8,742 nt of DNA. Origin: an uncultured bacterium (GTDB lineage Bacteria; Planctomycetota; UBA1135; GCA-002686595). Below are positions 1 through 7,308 of the stretch, one piece after another; position 1 is the stretch's first letter; each line of letters opens with the position of its first letter. The translations under genes and the position numbers were made by a program. The notes under the pieces were generated by a model, which saw only the letters and a list, made by a program, of their open reading frames with translations, did not search any database and had not been told where the DNA came from. Location: NCBI GenBank assembly GCA_902826945.1, contig CADEGS010000186.1, forward strand, positions 1 to 8,742, read 5' to 3'.

Positions 1-970
1 CGAGCGCGAGCAGCGCGGCGAAGCCGAGCGTGGCCAGCGCCGCGCCGAGCGCCTCGCGGTCGGCCAGCGTCAGGTCGGGGCGGAACGGGCGGAACGGCGT
101 CAGGCCGGCGGGCCAGGCGAGCAGGCGCAGCGCGCCGCCGAAGAGCTCGAGCCGCAGGAGCGCCAGCCGGCCGGCTCCGACGCCGAGGTGCGTCGCGACC
201 AGGTCGAAGCCGGCCAGCGGGCTCCGGAAGACCGCCATGCGCGCCAGCGCCCAGACCAGGACGGCCGCACCCAGGACGCTCCAGCCGCGCGCGCTCGAGC
301 CGCGCGGGAAGGCCGCGCCCCGGCGCTCGAGCAGCACGTCGAGGACGAAGGCGAAGGCCAGCGCGACCAGGCCCGACTCCTTCGTCAGGAGCGCCGCCAG
401 GACCCAGCCGCCGGCGGCGAGCGGCAAGCCGCGCGAGCCCCCCTGCCGCCAGCCGAGCCAGCTCCACGTCGCCAGCAGGGTCAGGGCGGCGGCCAGCGGG
501 TCGTTCAGGGCGGAGATCCAGGCCACACCCTCGACCTGCACGGGGTGCAGGGCGAAGAGCAGCGCGCACAGGCCCGCCAGCCGCCGCTCGCCGGTGGCGC
601 GCCGCACGAGCAGGAACGCCGCCGCGCACTGCGCCAGGTGGGCGAAGAGGCCGATGGCGTGGAAGCCCCACGGGCGGCCGCCGCCCAGCGCGTGCCCGAG
701 CGCGAGCGCCGTGGCCGTCAGCGGCCGCCAGAACCCGAGCCGGGCCTCGGGGTCGAGGAAGCCCCAGTACGGCCGCGCGAAGAGGCGCGGGACGCTCGTG
801 AGCGAGCCCAGGTCGGGGTTGCGCGCGACGAGCAGCGTGTCGTCGTAGACCAGCTCGCCGCCCAGCGCGCGCGCGAAGACCGCCAGCGCGGCTGCCAGCA
901 CGCCGGCCAGCACCCACGCGGAGCGGGCGTCGAGGCCACCGGGGGCCGGAGTGCGCGCGGCGTTCGTCAC
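1..970 (-). CDS. TMTC-like GT-C membrane glycosyltransferase, N-terminal part (cut by window edge)
   Basis: The minus-strand frame stays open from a GTG at 970 to the window edge, giving 323 residues. A short polar N-terminus is followed by a hydrophobic segment at about residues 18-34. Next comes a lumenal-type loop with YDDTLL (Asp43, Asp44) and a PYWGF...FWRPLT block (about 68-85). Then come HPVQVEGVAWI (about 142-152) and LLTKESG (about 194-200), with further hydrophobic segments between and after them. This motif order is that of bacterial proteins related to TMTC O-mannosyltransferases and other GT-C enzymes, which transfer sugar from a polyprenyl-phosphate donor on the outer face of the membrane. 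Many relatives carry C-terminal TPR repeats, which would lie outside the window. Acceptor and sugar are unknown. The GTG start gives a sensible short cytoplasmic tail, but no clear Shine-Dalgarno site precedes it. A strong terminator separates it from the protease genes, so it is probably transcribed independently. Confidence 0.8.
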   Translation of the reverse strand, partial: MTNAARTPAPGGLDARSAWVLAGVLAAALAVFARALGGELVYDDTLLVARNPDLGSLTSVPRLFARPYWGFLDPEARLGFWRPLTATALALGHALGGGRPWGFHAIGLFAHLAQCAAAFLLVRRATGERRLAGLCALLFALHPVQVEGVAWISALNDPLAAALTLLATWSWLGWRQGGSRGLPLAAGGWVLAALLTKESGLVALAFAFVLDVLLERRGAAFPRGSSARGWSVLGAAVLVWALARMAVFRSPLAGFDLVATHLGVGAGRLALLRLELFGGALRLLAWPAGLTPFRPFRPDLTLADREALGAALATLGFAALLAL

Positions 971-988
971 GAGCGGGCCGAACCGGCG

Positions 989-994
989 ATTGTA
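989..994 (-). promoter_or_regulatory. Possible -10 element upstream of the glycosyltransferase
   Basis: On the minus strand this reads TACAAT, one base from the sigma-70 -10 consensus, in otherwise very GC-rich DNA. It lies 18 bases before the GTG start at 970 and downstream of the terminator at 1034-1082, where a separate promoter would be expected. No convincing -35 hexamer sits at the usual distance, and the short leader would leave little room for a ribosome binding site, so this is a weak call. Confidence 0.25.
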
Positions 995-1033
995 GGCGCG
1001 CGCGGCCGCGCGGGTGCACGCCGCGCCCGCGGC

Positions 1034-1082
1034 GGAGGAAGAAAGGAGGCCGGCGTCGCCATCGCTGGCGACGCCGGCCTCC
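1034..1082 (-). terminator. Rho-independent terminator after the fourth matrixin gene
   Basis: A perfect 17-bp inverted repeat (1045-1061 with 1066-1082) encloses a 4-base loop. On the minus strand it begins 22 bases after the TGA at 1105-1107 and is followed by a pyrimidine-rich TTTCTTCCTCC tract (1044-1034). This is the geometry of an intrinsic terminator ending the protease transcript before the glycosyltransferase. Confidence 0.85.
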
Positions 1083-1104
1083 GAGGGGGAAAGGGTCTAG
1101 GGCT

Positions 1105-2709
1105 TCAGGGCACGATCTGGAGCGACTGCACGTTGCTGTCCGCCACGGGCAGGCCGAACGCCAGGGTCATGCTCTGGAAGTAGAGGACGGCGCTGATGGG
1201 GGGCAACGGGATGGTCGTCGTGGTGACGGCGCTGGGGCCGACGACGTAGCGGTCCATCTCGAACAGGTCGCTGAAGAAGTTCCCGATGTCCAGCTGGGCG
1301 TAGGGGAGGAAGGTGCTCGGCAGGTCCGAGCCCGAGTAGAGGACGAAGTGCAGGTGTCCGGGCGTGCCGGACACCGAGACGTCGAACGAGCCGGAGACGA
1401 CGTCGAGCGGGTCGCCGCTGCCGCACTGCAGCACCAGGCCCGAGGGCGCCGCGACGTCGACCAGGTCGAAGGCGGTCTGGCCGCCGACCTGGACCGACAG
1501 CGTGTGGAGGCCGAGCACGGCGACCTGCGGCATGTCGAGCGTGATCGTCGTCGGGCCCAGGACGGTGTAGGAGGAGGCGGGCAGCGGCACCAGGTCGAGC
1601 GCGACGACCGCGCCGGCCGTGAAGCCCGTGCCCTGGATCGTCACGGTCTGGCCCGTGCCGGGGATCAGCGCGTCCACGGCGGAGGGCGTGAGGCTCGTGA
1701 TCGCCAGCGGGCCGCCCCCGGGCGAGCTGTCCAGGTCCACCGGGTAGCCGTTCGAGAGCGTCAGGCCGGCACCGCCGCTGGCCTTGACGTGCACGTCGCC
1801 GTCCGCCGCGCCGGCGGGGATCGCGAGCGCGATCGTCGTGCCGCCGCCGGTCGAGCTCACCCCGCTCACGATCACGCGCCCCTCGGCCGCGGGCGCGGTG
1901 GCCTCGATGTTCGTGAACCAGACCTGGTTGTTCGTCGCGCCGAAGTTCGCGCCGGTGATCGTGATCGTGCCCGCGCCGGTGTCGACGCTCACGCCCGTGA
2001 TCGTGCACTTCGCAGCGTCGGCCGGGTTGTAGATCGACTGCAGCCCGGCGATGTCGTCGGCCTCGATCGAGCGCTCGTCGAAGCCGTCGGCCGTCGAGCC
2101 GACCATCGTCGCGCCCGAGACGCCCGAGTGCCCCAGGCCGAGCGAGTGCCCGAACTCGTGCGTGGCGATGCCCTGCAGGTCGACCTGGCTGCCCACCAGG
2201 GAGCCGGGCCCGTCCGACCACACCCACGACTGGCAGATCGACATGCGCCAGAAGTTCCCGCCGTTCACCACGTAGGCGAACGTGCCCGGATCGCAGGTCG
2301 GGACGCCCGCGACGACCTTGTTCAGGTTGCCCGCGCCCGTCGCGCGGCCGGCGAAGACGAAGTCGAAGTTGCCGCCGCCGTCGCCGACCGTCGTCTGGGA
2401 CGGGTCGCCGCTCCCGTCGCCGTGGGGCAGGCTGCCCCACTCCGCGGCGGCCTTCCACAGCGCCAGCTCGGCGCCCAGCCAGCCGGGGAAGTTCGGGTCC
2501 TCGGTGCCGTTGTCGTTGGCGCTCGCGTCGAGCAGGTTGTTGAACACGCGCCATTCGCGCTCGGTGTTCACGTTGAGCGCGGTGCCGAGCGTGGAGAACC
2601 CGAAGGAGTCCCCGGCCGGGACGAGCAGCAGGCCGGCGCCGGCCAGGGCCAGGGCCGGCAGGACGGCCGAGGAGACGCGCACCAGCGCGCGGGGGATCGA
2701 GGGGCTCAT
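1105..2709 (-). CDS. Secreted matrixin-type zinc metalloprotease with two IPT/TIG domains (copy 4)
   Basis: This 534-residue protein is predicted to be an exported zinc endopeptidase of the matrixin (M10-like) class. The N-terminus has a basic patch and a hydrophobic stretch (about residues 14-31), read as a signal sequence. The catalytic domain spans about 45-230: zinc ligands His184, His188 and His194 in HEFGHSLGLGH, catalytic Glu185, and Met-turn Met202 eight residues after the third His, as in matrixins. TIG-like domains follow at about 236-325 and 336-420 (TITITGANF and TVTIQGTGF), then a shared C-terminal beta-rich domain (about 425-534) of unknown role. No cysteine-switch propeptide is visible. 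The ATG at 2709 is chosen because it aligns with the MSxSIPRAL start of its paralogues and has GAGGAG nine bases upstream; the in-frame ATG at 2829 adds a non-conserved extension. Unlike the other matrixin genes here, it has no small partner gene directly upstream. Substrate unknown. Confidence 0.9.
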   Translation of the reverse strand: MSPSIPRALVRVSSAVLPALALAGAGLLLVPAGDSFGFSTLGTALNVNTEREWRVFNNLLDASANDNGTEDPNFPGWLGAELALWKAAAEWGSLPHGDGSGDPSQTTVGDGGGNFDFVFAGRATGAGNLNKVVAGVPTCDPGTFAYVVNGGNFWRMSICQSWVWSDGPGSLVGSQVDLQGIATHEFGHSLGLGHSGVSGATMVGSTADGFDERSIEADDIAGLQSIYNPADAAKCTITGVSVDTGAGTITITGANFGATNNQVWFTNIEATAPAAEGRVIVSGVSSTGGGTTIALAIPAGAADGDVHVKASGGAGLTLSNGYPVDLDSSPGGGPLAITSLTPSAVDALIPGTGQTVTIQGTGFTAGAVVALDLVPLPASSYTVLGPTTITLDMPQVAVLGLHTLSVQVGGQTAFDLVDVAAPSGLVLQCGSGDPLDVVSGSFDVSVSGTPGHLHFVLYSGSDLPSTFLPYAQLDIGNFFSDLFEMDRYVVGPSAVTTTTIPLPPISAVLYFQSMTLAFGLPVADSNVQSLQIVP

Positions 2710-2718
2710 GGTCGTCGT

Positions 2719-2724
2719 CTCCTC
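2719..2724 (-). promoter_or_regulatory. Ribosome binding site deciding the start of matrixin copy 4
   Basis: The minus strand reads GAGGAG nine bases before the ATG at 2709. This supports that start over the in-frame ATG at 2829. Confidence 0.7.
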
Positions 2725-2757
2725 GCGCTCATCCAGGTCGGGGAGTGGAAGGGGATG

Positions 2758-2810
2758 GGGACCGCTCCTGCCAGGCCGCCGCCAGGGGAGCTTCCGGAGG
2801 GAGCGGTCCC
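2758..2810 (-). other. Stem-loop in the leader of matrixin copy 4
   Basis: An exact 11-bp inverted repeat (2758-2768 with 2800-2810) encloses 31 bases. It lies between the terminator of the preceding gene and the ribosome binding site at 2719-2724, about 50 bases before the start codon. It has no T-rich tail on the minus strand, so it is not a normal terminator. It could be a leader structure or attenuator, or chance pairing in GC-rich DNA. I see no known riboswitch. The remainder of the 217-base gap (2710-2926) holds no coding remnant that I recognise. Confidence 0.4.
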
Positions 2811-2868
2811 GCCACTCCTGCCCTCCCATTGCCGCCGGGAGGCCGGCGTTCCCGCCCTTCCCGGAAAC

Positions 2869-2912
2869 GCGTCCGGCCGCCCGGGAGAGATCCCTCCCGG
2901 GCGGCCGGACGC
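2869..2912 (-). terminator. Terminator hairpin after matrixin copy 3
   Basis: A 19-bp perfect inverted repeat (2869-2887 with 2894-2912) has a 6-base loop. On the minus strand it starts 14 bases after the TAG of the upstream matrixin gene and is followed by only a short GTTTCC tract. The stem is strong but the T-run is weak, so termination may be partial. It probably separates copy 4 from the three-matrixin operon. Confidence 0.7.
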
Positions 2913-2926
2913 CGAGACGGGCCCGG

Positions 2927-4540
2927 CTAGGGCAGCAGCAGGGCTTCCTGGCAGTTGCTCGTGGGGATCGGCGTCCCCTGCGAGAACGACAGGCTCTGGA
3001 AGTAGGCGATCAGGAACAGCGGGGGCAGCGGCACGTTGACCTGGTTGTATCCGGCGGCGCCGACGACGCCGCTCGCGATCGCGTTCAGGTCGCTGAAGGC
3101 GTTGCCCAGGCACAGGCTGACGAGCGGGATCGTGCTCGGCACGTTCGAGCTCGAGCCCAGCACGTAGTGGAACTCGCCCGGAGGCCCGGCGTAGATCACG
3201 TCCAGCCCCATCGCGGAGGGGACCTGGTTCGACGTCGCGATCTCGCCGTTGCCGACCTGGAGCGTCGGAGCGCTCGGCGCGAAGACGGTGATCGACAGCG
3301 TGTCGTTCAGCGCTCCGTCGTCGACGCGCACCGGGACCGAGCCCAGCGAGGAGACCTGCGGCATGTCGAGCGTGATCGTGGTCGAGTTGACGAACGTGTA
3401 GCGCGACGGATCGACGGCCACGTTGTCGACCGTGACGGTCGTCGAGCCCGTGAAGCCGGTGCCCAGGATCGTCACCGTCTGCGAGGTGCCGGGCACCAGG
3501 CTGGCGACGCTCGCGGGGCTGAAGCCGCTGATGTCGATCATCGGTCCCGTGGCGCCGTTCAGATCCACCGGCCAGCCGTTCGACAGGCTGGCGCCGCCCG
3601 CGGTCGCGTTCCGCACGTGCACGTCGCCGTCGCCCGCGTTGAAGGGCAGCGCCACCGTGATCGACGTGCCGCTCGGGGAGGCCACGCCGGTGACCATCAC
3701 GCGCGGGTCGTCGTTCGGCGCCGTGGCGTACGAGGTGGCGAACCAGACCTCGTTGTCCGTGGCGGAGAAGTTCGCTCCGGTGATCGTGATCATGTTGCCG
3801 GGCAGGTCGATGCTGACGGCCGTGATGCGCGGCTTGGCCGGGTCGGCGGCGCCGTAGATGCTCTGCACCCCGGCGATGTCGTCGCTGTGGATGCTGCGCG
3901 GGCCGGTGCTGCCGTTCCCGATCGAGCCGAACATCGTCGCCGCGCCGGTGTTGCTGTGGCCGAGGCCCAGCGAGTGCCCGATCTCGTGGCAGCCGACGGC
4001 CTGGATGTCGAACTGCGAGCCGGTGATCGTGCCGGGGCCGTCGGCCCAGGTCCACTCGTCGCAGAACGTCATGTCCCAGGCGTTGCCGCCGTTCGTCACG
4101 TAGGCGAGGGTGCCGCCGCCGCCGCAGCTCGGGATCGCGGACACGATCTTGTGCACCGAGCCGCCCGACGTGGCCGCGCCGCCGAAGAAGAAGTCGAAGT
4201 TGGCCGCGCCGTCGCCGATCGTCGTCTGCGTCGAGTCGCCCGTGCCGGTGCCGTGCGCCCGGCTGCCCCATTCCGAGGCGGCCTTCCACATCGCCATCTC
4301 GGCGCCGAACCAGCCGGGGTAGTTCGCGTCGGCGACGTTGTTGTTGTTCGCCGTGGCGTCGGCGAAGTTGTCGAAGATCCGCCAGTCGCGCTCGGACGAG
4401 ACGTTGAGCGCCGTGCCGAGCGTGGAGAACCCGTAGGAGTCCTTGGCGGGGACGAGCAGCGTGCCTGCGCCGGCCAGGGCCAGCGCAGGCAGGACTGCGG
4501 GGGAGAGGCGCGCCAGCGCGCGGGGGATCGAGTGGCTCAT
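2927..4540 (-). CDS. Secreted matrixin-type zinc metalloprotease with two IPT/TIG domains (copy 3)
   Basis: This 537-residue protein has the same architecture as its neighbours: signal segment (about 14-31), catalytic domain (about 45-230), TIG-like domains (about 236-327 and 336-422) and a C-terminal domain (about 425-537). The zinc site HEIGHSLGLGH gives His185, Glu186, His189 and His195, with Met203 as the Met-turn. Cysteines are at 139, 160 and 184 (the last directly before the zinc site), plus Cys477 and Cys530 in the C-terminal domain. The latter two are shared with the partial copy at 7390-8742 and absent from the other two, suggesting a disulfide. The ATG at 4540 is chosen over the longer in-frame ORF because it matches the paralogue N-terminus, has a GGAGAG site ten bases upstream, and the longer form would run inside the upstream gene. 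It starts 20 bases after the small secreted-protein gene and is probably co-transcribed with it. Substrate unknown. Confidence 0.9.
   Translation of the reverse strand: MSHSIPRALARLSPAVLPALALAGAGTLLVPAKDSYGFSTLGTALNVSSERDWRIFDNFADATANNNNVADANYPGWFGAEMAMWKAASEWGSRAHGTGTGDSTQTTIGDGAANFDFFFGGAATSGGSVHKIVSAIPSCGGGGTLAYVTNGGNAWDMTFCDEWTWADGPGTITGSQFDIQAVGCHEIGHSLGLGHSNTGAATMFGSIGNGSTGPRSIHSDDIAGVQSIYGAADPAKPRITAVSIDLPGNMITITGANFSATDNEVWFATSYATAPNDDPRVMVTGVASPSGTSITVALPFNAGDGDVHVRNATAGGASLSNGWPVDLNGATGPMIDISGFSPASVASLVPGTSQTVTILGTGFTGSTTVTVDNVAVDPSRYTFVNSTTITLDMPQVSSLGSVPVRVDDGALNDTLSITVFAPSAPTLQVGNGEIATSNQVPSAMGLDVIYAGPPGEFHYVLGSSSNVPSTIPLVSLCLGNAFSDLNAIASGVVGAAGYNQVNVPLPPLFLIAYFQSLSFSQGTPIPTSNCQEALLLP
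4425..4540. repeat. 116-bp similar segment covering a matrixin signal sequence
   Basis: It aligns without gaps to 6674-6789 at the same 2249-base offset, with 6 mismatches by eye. It encodes the signal segments of matrixin copies 3 and 2. The 18 or so bases between this block and the 501-bp repeat, which hold the ribosome binding sites, are much less alike. Confidence 0.85.
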
Positions 4541-4550
4541 GGGTCGTCGA

Positions 4551-4556
4551 CTCTCC
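4551..4556 (-). promoter_or_regulatory. Ribosome binding site of matrixin copy 3
   Basis: GGAGAG on the minus strand ends ten bases before the ATG at 4540, inside the 20-base gap after the upstream stop codon. It fixes the start and excludes the longer in-frame reading through the upstream gene. Confidence 0.65.
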
Positions 4557-4558
4557 GC

Positions 4559-5059
4559 GCTCAGCGGGCCTTCTTCTTGTCCTGGATCTCTTGCTGGATG
4601 CGAGCGACGGCCTGCTGGAGGTCCGCCAGGCGCATGTTCTTGGCCACGGCGTAGCCCTGGCCGCGACCCAGCACGACGGCGCCCGAGGGGCTCTCGACCG
4701 TGCGGAACAGGCCGCCGTGCAGGGCGTAGAGCCAGTCGGCGGAGAGGTTGCCGCCCAGGCCCGCGTACCACTTGGTGAAGAGCACGACGGTCGCGCCGAC
4801 CTCGGTCTCCTCGGCCGAGGGCGACTCGGAGTGCCAGTAGCCTTCTTCCTCGCTGACGAAGCCGCCGGGGAAGGAGACCTCGAGCTGGATCGGGGTGCCC
4901 TCGGCGAGCAGGCGGCCGTCCACCAGCATCGTCGTGTAGTAGTAGGCGCGCCCGTCGGGAGCGTCGAGGCGCGTCACGCGCTTCGAGACGATCTGGCCGA
5001 GCACGCCGCGGTCGGCGGACTCCACCATCTCGCTCAGGTTCATGGCCTTCACCTGGGCG
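4559..5059. repeat. 501-bp near-perfect direct repeat, copy 1
   Basis: This segment matches 6808-7308 with a constant offset of 2249 bases and one difference by eye (T at 5040, C at 7289), which changes Asn26 of this copy to Asp28 of the other. It covers the whole mature coding region of the small protein, from the wobble base of the Ser codon just before the signal cleavage site to two bases past the stop codon. The signal-peptide DNA beyond 5059 is not alignable. Confidence 0.95.
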
Positions 5060-5115
5060 CTGGCCGGGAGGGCCAGCCCCGCCGACAGGAGCAGGAGGGA
5101 GAGGACTCGTTTCAT
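4561..5115 (-). CDS. Small secreted protein of unknown function, matrixin neighbour (copy B)
   Basis: This 184-residue protein begins with a clear signal peptide (basic MKR, hydrophobic core, ASA/Q cleavage after residue 20). The mature part is 164 residues with no cysteines or transmembrane segment. Visible blocks are LSEMVESADRGVLGQIV (about 27-43), YYYTTMLVDGRLL (about 58-70), FPGGFVSEEEGYW (about 82-94), GATVVLFTKWY (about 107-117) and a charged, probably helical C-terminus (from about 160) ending KKKAR. The pattern of a LxEMVxxAD opening, beta-rich middle and VVLF strand resembles small secreted proteins that I recall beside bacterial matrixin genes. I recognise no named family with a known activity. 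The ATG at 5115 gives the signal peptide directly but lacks a clear Shine-Dalgarno site. It lies 57 bases after one matrixin gene and 20 before the next, so an operon is likely. A role as inhibitor, chaperone or accessory of the proteases is inference. Confidence 0.85.
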   Translation of the reverse strand: MKRVLSLLLLSAGLALPASAQVKAMNLSEMVESADRGVLGQIVSKRVTRLDAPDGRAYYYTTMLVDGRLLAEGTPIQLEVSFPGGFVSEEEGYWHSESPSAEETEVGATVVLFTKWYAGLGGNLSADWLYALHGGLFRTVESPSGAVVLGRGQGYAVAKNMRLADLQQAVARIQQEIQDKKKAR

Positions 5116-5172
5116 GGGATTAGGGTCGAGACTTCTCGATCGGGGACTTGAGCGGGAGGGAGGAGGCGGCGC

Positions 5173-6789
5173 TCAGAAGTTGATGAGGAAGGAGGAAACG
5201 TTGCTGTCGGCCGCGGGCAGGCCCTGCGCCAGGGTCATGGTCTGGGTGTAGACCAGGAGGAAGCTCGGGTTCAGGGGCAGGGTCACCGTCTGCCAGCTCG
5301 AGGCCGGCATGACGTAGCTGGCGATCAGGTTGAGGTCGGAGAAGTTGTTCCCGATGTCGAGCTGCGCGTACGGCAGGAACACGCTCGGCACGTTCGACAA
5401 CGAGTACATGAGGTACTGCAGCTGGCCGACGGGGCCGGCCATCGTGATGTCCACCGAGCCCGCGACGGTGTTTGCCGGGTCGCCGTTGCCGGCTTGCAGC
5501 ACCGGCCCGCTCGGAGCGTTGACCGTGATCAGGTCCGCTGCGAACTCCGCCCCCTTCTGCACCAGGATCGTGAGCGCGCCGAGGGCCGAGACCTGCGGCA
5601 TGTCGAGAGTGATCGTCGTGTCGTTCACGACGGTGAAGCTGGAGGCCGGGAGCGGGACGAGGTTGACCGAAACGGACACCGTGGCGTCGAAGCCGGTGCC
5701 CGTCAGGGTCACGGTCTCGGCGGTGCCCGGGATCAGCGAGTCCACGACCGAGGGCACGATGCCGGTGAGCGTCAGCGGACCGGACGAGCCGCCGTTCATC
5801 AGGTCCAGCGGCCAGGAGTTCGAGAGCGTCTCGTGGCCCGTGCCCGGGACCTTGACCGCGACGTCGCCGCTGCCCGCGCCGGCCGGGATGGAGACCACGA
5901 TCTGCGTCCCGCCGCCGCTCGAGCTCAGCCCCGTGACGCGCAGCTCGGGCGTGGAGCTCGGCGTGGTCGCCGCCGCGCGCGTGAACCAGGCCTCGTTGCC
6001 GCTGCCGGCGAAGTTCGCGCCGGTGATCGTGACGGTGTCGGCCATCAGGTCCACGTTGATGCCGGTGATGCGGGCCTTGCTGCCCGACAGCGTGCCGTAG
6101 ATGCACTGGACGCCGGCCTGGTCGTCGCTGTGGATGCTGCGCGTCGCGACCGACCCGCTGCCGATCGAGCCGAACATCGTGGCCGCGTTGGTCGAGCTGT
6201 GGCCCAGGCCGAGCGAGTGCCCGAGCTCGTGCGTGCCGACGCCCTGGATGTCGAACTGCGAGCCGCCGATCGTCCCGGGGCCGTCGGCCCAGGTCCACTC
6301 GTCGCAGTACTTCAGCGTCCAGCCGTCGTTGATCGGCGAGAGCACGTAGGCGAGCGTGCCGCCGCCGCCGCAGCTCGTGAGGACCGAGGCGATGTTCTGG
6401 TTCGAGTTGCCCGCCGCCGTGGCCGCGCCGGCGAAGAAGAAGTCGAAGTTCGTGTTCCCGTCGCCGATGTTGGGCTGCGTCGAGTCGTCGCCGCCGTCGC
6501 CGTGCGGGCGGCTGGCCCACTCGGACGCCGCCTTCCAGATCGCCACGTCGGCGCCGTCCCAGCCGGGGTAGTTCGGCTCGTCGGCCGTGTTGTTGTTGGC
6601 CGCGCCGTCGGCGAAGTTGTTGAGGATGCGGAAGTCGCGCTGCGTGTTCGCGCCCAGGCTCCCGCCGATCTTCGAGAACCCGTAGGAGTCCTTGGCGGGG
6701 ACGAGCAGGGTGCCTGCGCCGGCCAGGGCCAGCGCGGGCAGGAGGGCGGGGGAGAGGCGCGCCAGGGCGCGGGGGATCGAGAGGCTCAT
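5173..6789 (-). CDS. Secreted matrixin-type zinc metalloprotease with two IPT/TIG domains (copy 2)
   Basis: This 538-residue protein has a signal segment (about 14-31), a matrixin catalytic domain (about 45-232), two TIG-like domains (about 238-330 and 339-425) and a C-terminal domain (about 428-538). The zinc site HELGHSLGLGH gives His187, Glu188, His191 and His197, with Met205 as the Met-turn; all key residues are intact. Its signal and catalytic regions most resemble copy 3 (WTWADGPGTI, ATMFGSIG, RSIHSDD), but its C-terminal half is closer to copy 4 (LVPLPASS, FLPYAQLDIGN, no Cys pair), so it looks mosaic. Cys229 near the end of the catalytic domain is not shared by the others. The ATG at 6789 has AGGAGA nine bases upstream and lies 20 bases after the small-protein gene. 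The in-frame ATG at 7020 is rejected because that extension is merely the small gene read in another frame. Substrate unknown. Confidence 0.9.
   Translation of the reverse strand: MSLSIPRALARLSPALLPALALAGAGTLLVPAKDSYGFSKIGGSLGANTQRDFRILNNFADGAANNNTADEPNYPGWDGADVAIWKAASEWASRPHGDGGDDSTQPNIGDGNTNFDFFFAGAATAAGNSNQNIASVLTSCGGGGTLAYVLSPINDGWTLKYCDEWTWADGPGTIGGSQFDIQGVGTHELGHSLGLGHSSTNAATMFGSIGSGSVATRSIHSDDQAGVQCIYGTLSGSKARITGINVDLMADTVTITGANFAGSGNEAWFTRAAATTPSSTPELRVTGLSSSGGGTQIVVSIPAGAGSGDVAVKVPGTGHETLSNSWPLDLMNGGSSGPLTLTGIVPSVVDSLIPGTAETVTLTGTGFDATVSVSVNLVPLPASSFTVVNDTTITLDMPQVSALGALTILVQKGAEFAADLITVNAPSGPVLQAGNGDPANTVAGSVDITMAGPVGQLQYLMYSLSNVPSVFLPYAQLDIGNNFSDLNLIASYVMPASSWQTVTLPLNPSFLLVYTQTMTLAQGLPAADSNVSSFLINF
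6674..6789. repeat. 116-bp similar segment, second copy
   Basis: Partner of 4425-4540, with 6 mismatches in 116 bases and no gaps. It encodes the signal segment of matrixin copy 2. Confidence 0.85.
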
Positions 6790-6798
6790 GTTGGTCGG

Positions 6799-6804
6799 TC
6801 TCCT
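6799..6804 (-). promoter_or_regulatory. Ribosome binding site of matrixin copy 2
   Basis: AGGAGA on the minus strand ends nine bases before the ATG at 6789, inside the 20-base gap after the upstream stop codon. It supports this start over the in-frame ATG at 7020. Confidence 0.65.
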
Positions 6805-6807
6805 GCG

Positions 6808-7308
6808 GCTCAGCGGGCCTTCTTCTTGTCCTGGATCTCTTGCTGGATGCGAGCGACGGCCTGCTGGAGGTCCGCCAGGCGCATGTTCTTGGCCACGGCG
6901 TAGCCCTGGCCGCGACCCAGCACGACGGCGCCCGAGGGGCTCTCGACCGTGCGGAACAGGCCGCCGTGCAGGGCGTAGAGCCAGTCGGCGGAGAGGTTGC
7001 CGCCCAGGCCCGCGTACCACTTGGTGAAGAGCACGACGGTCGCGCCGACCTCGGTCTCCTCGGCCGAGGGCGACTCGGAGTGCCAGTAGCCTTCTTCCTC
7101 GCTGACGAAGCCGCCGGGGAAGGAGACCTCGAGCTGGATCGGGGTGCCCTCGGCGAGCAGGCGGCCGTCCACCAGCATCGTCGTGTAGTAGTAGGCGCGC
7201 CCGTCGGGAGCGTCGAGGCGCGTCACGCGCTTCGAGACGATCTGGCCGAGCACGCCGCGGTCGGCGGACTCCACCATCTCGCTCAGGTCCATGGCCTTCA
7301 CCTGGGCG
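6808..7308. repeat. 501-bp near-perfect direct repeat, copy 2
   Basis: Partner of 4559-5059, differing at one base by eye (7289). Reading frames on both strands give the same peptides across the two copies, which independently supports near-identity including synonymous positions. Confidence 0.95.

Noticed and set aside
30..848. Plus-strand frame over the first 850 bases
   Set aside because: It gives Arg/Ser/Ala/Pro-rich low-complexity protein, whereas the minus-strand frame gives a membrane glycosyltransferase with recognisable motifs in the right order.
2710..2829. N-terminal extension of matrixin copy 4 to an ATG at 2829
   Set aside because: The added 40 residues have no counterpart in the paralogues, precede the signal segment and run across the leader stem-loop and ribosome site.
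2282..4654. Long plus-strand open frame of 790 codons opposite two matrixin genes
   Set aside because: Its product is low-complexity Arg/Ala/Gly/Val-rich sequence of the kind given by the antisense of GC-rich codons, while the minus strand encodes clear protease domains. The same applies to the other long plus-strand frames at 188-1183, 1348-3039 and 5494-6903.
4541..4771. N-terminal extension of matrixin copy 3 to an ATG at 4771 (likewise copy 2 to 7020)
   Set aside because: The extension is the small-protein gene read in another frame. The conserved MSxSIPRAL start with a ribosome site lies at 4540 and 6789.
4559..7308. 501-bp repeats as insertion-sequence or other transposon copies
   Set aside because: They contain only a secreted-protein mature coding region, with no transposase, terminal inverted repeats or target-site duplications visible at the edges.
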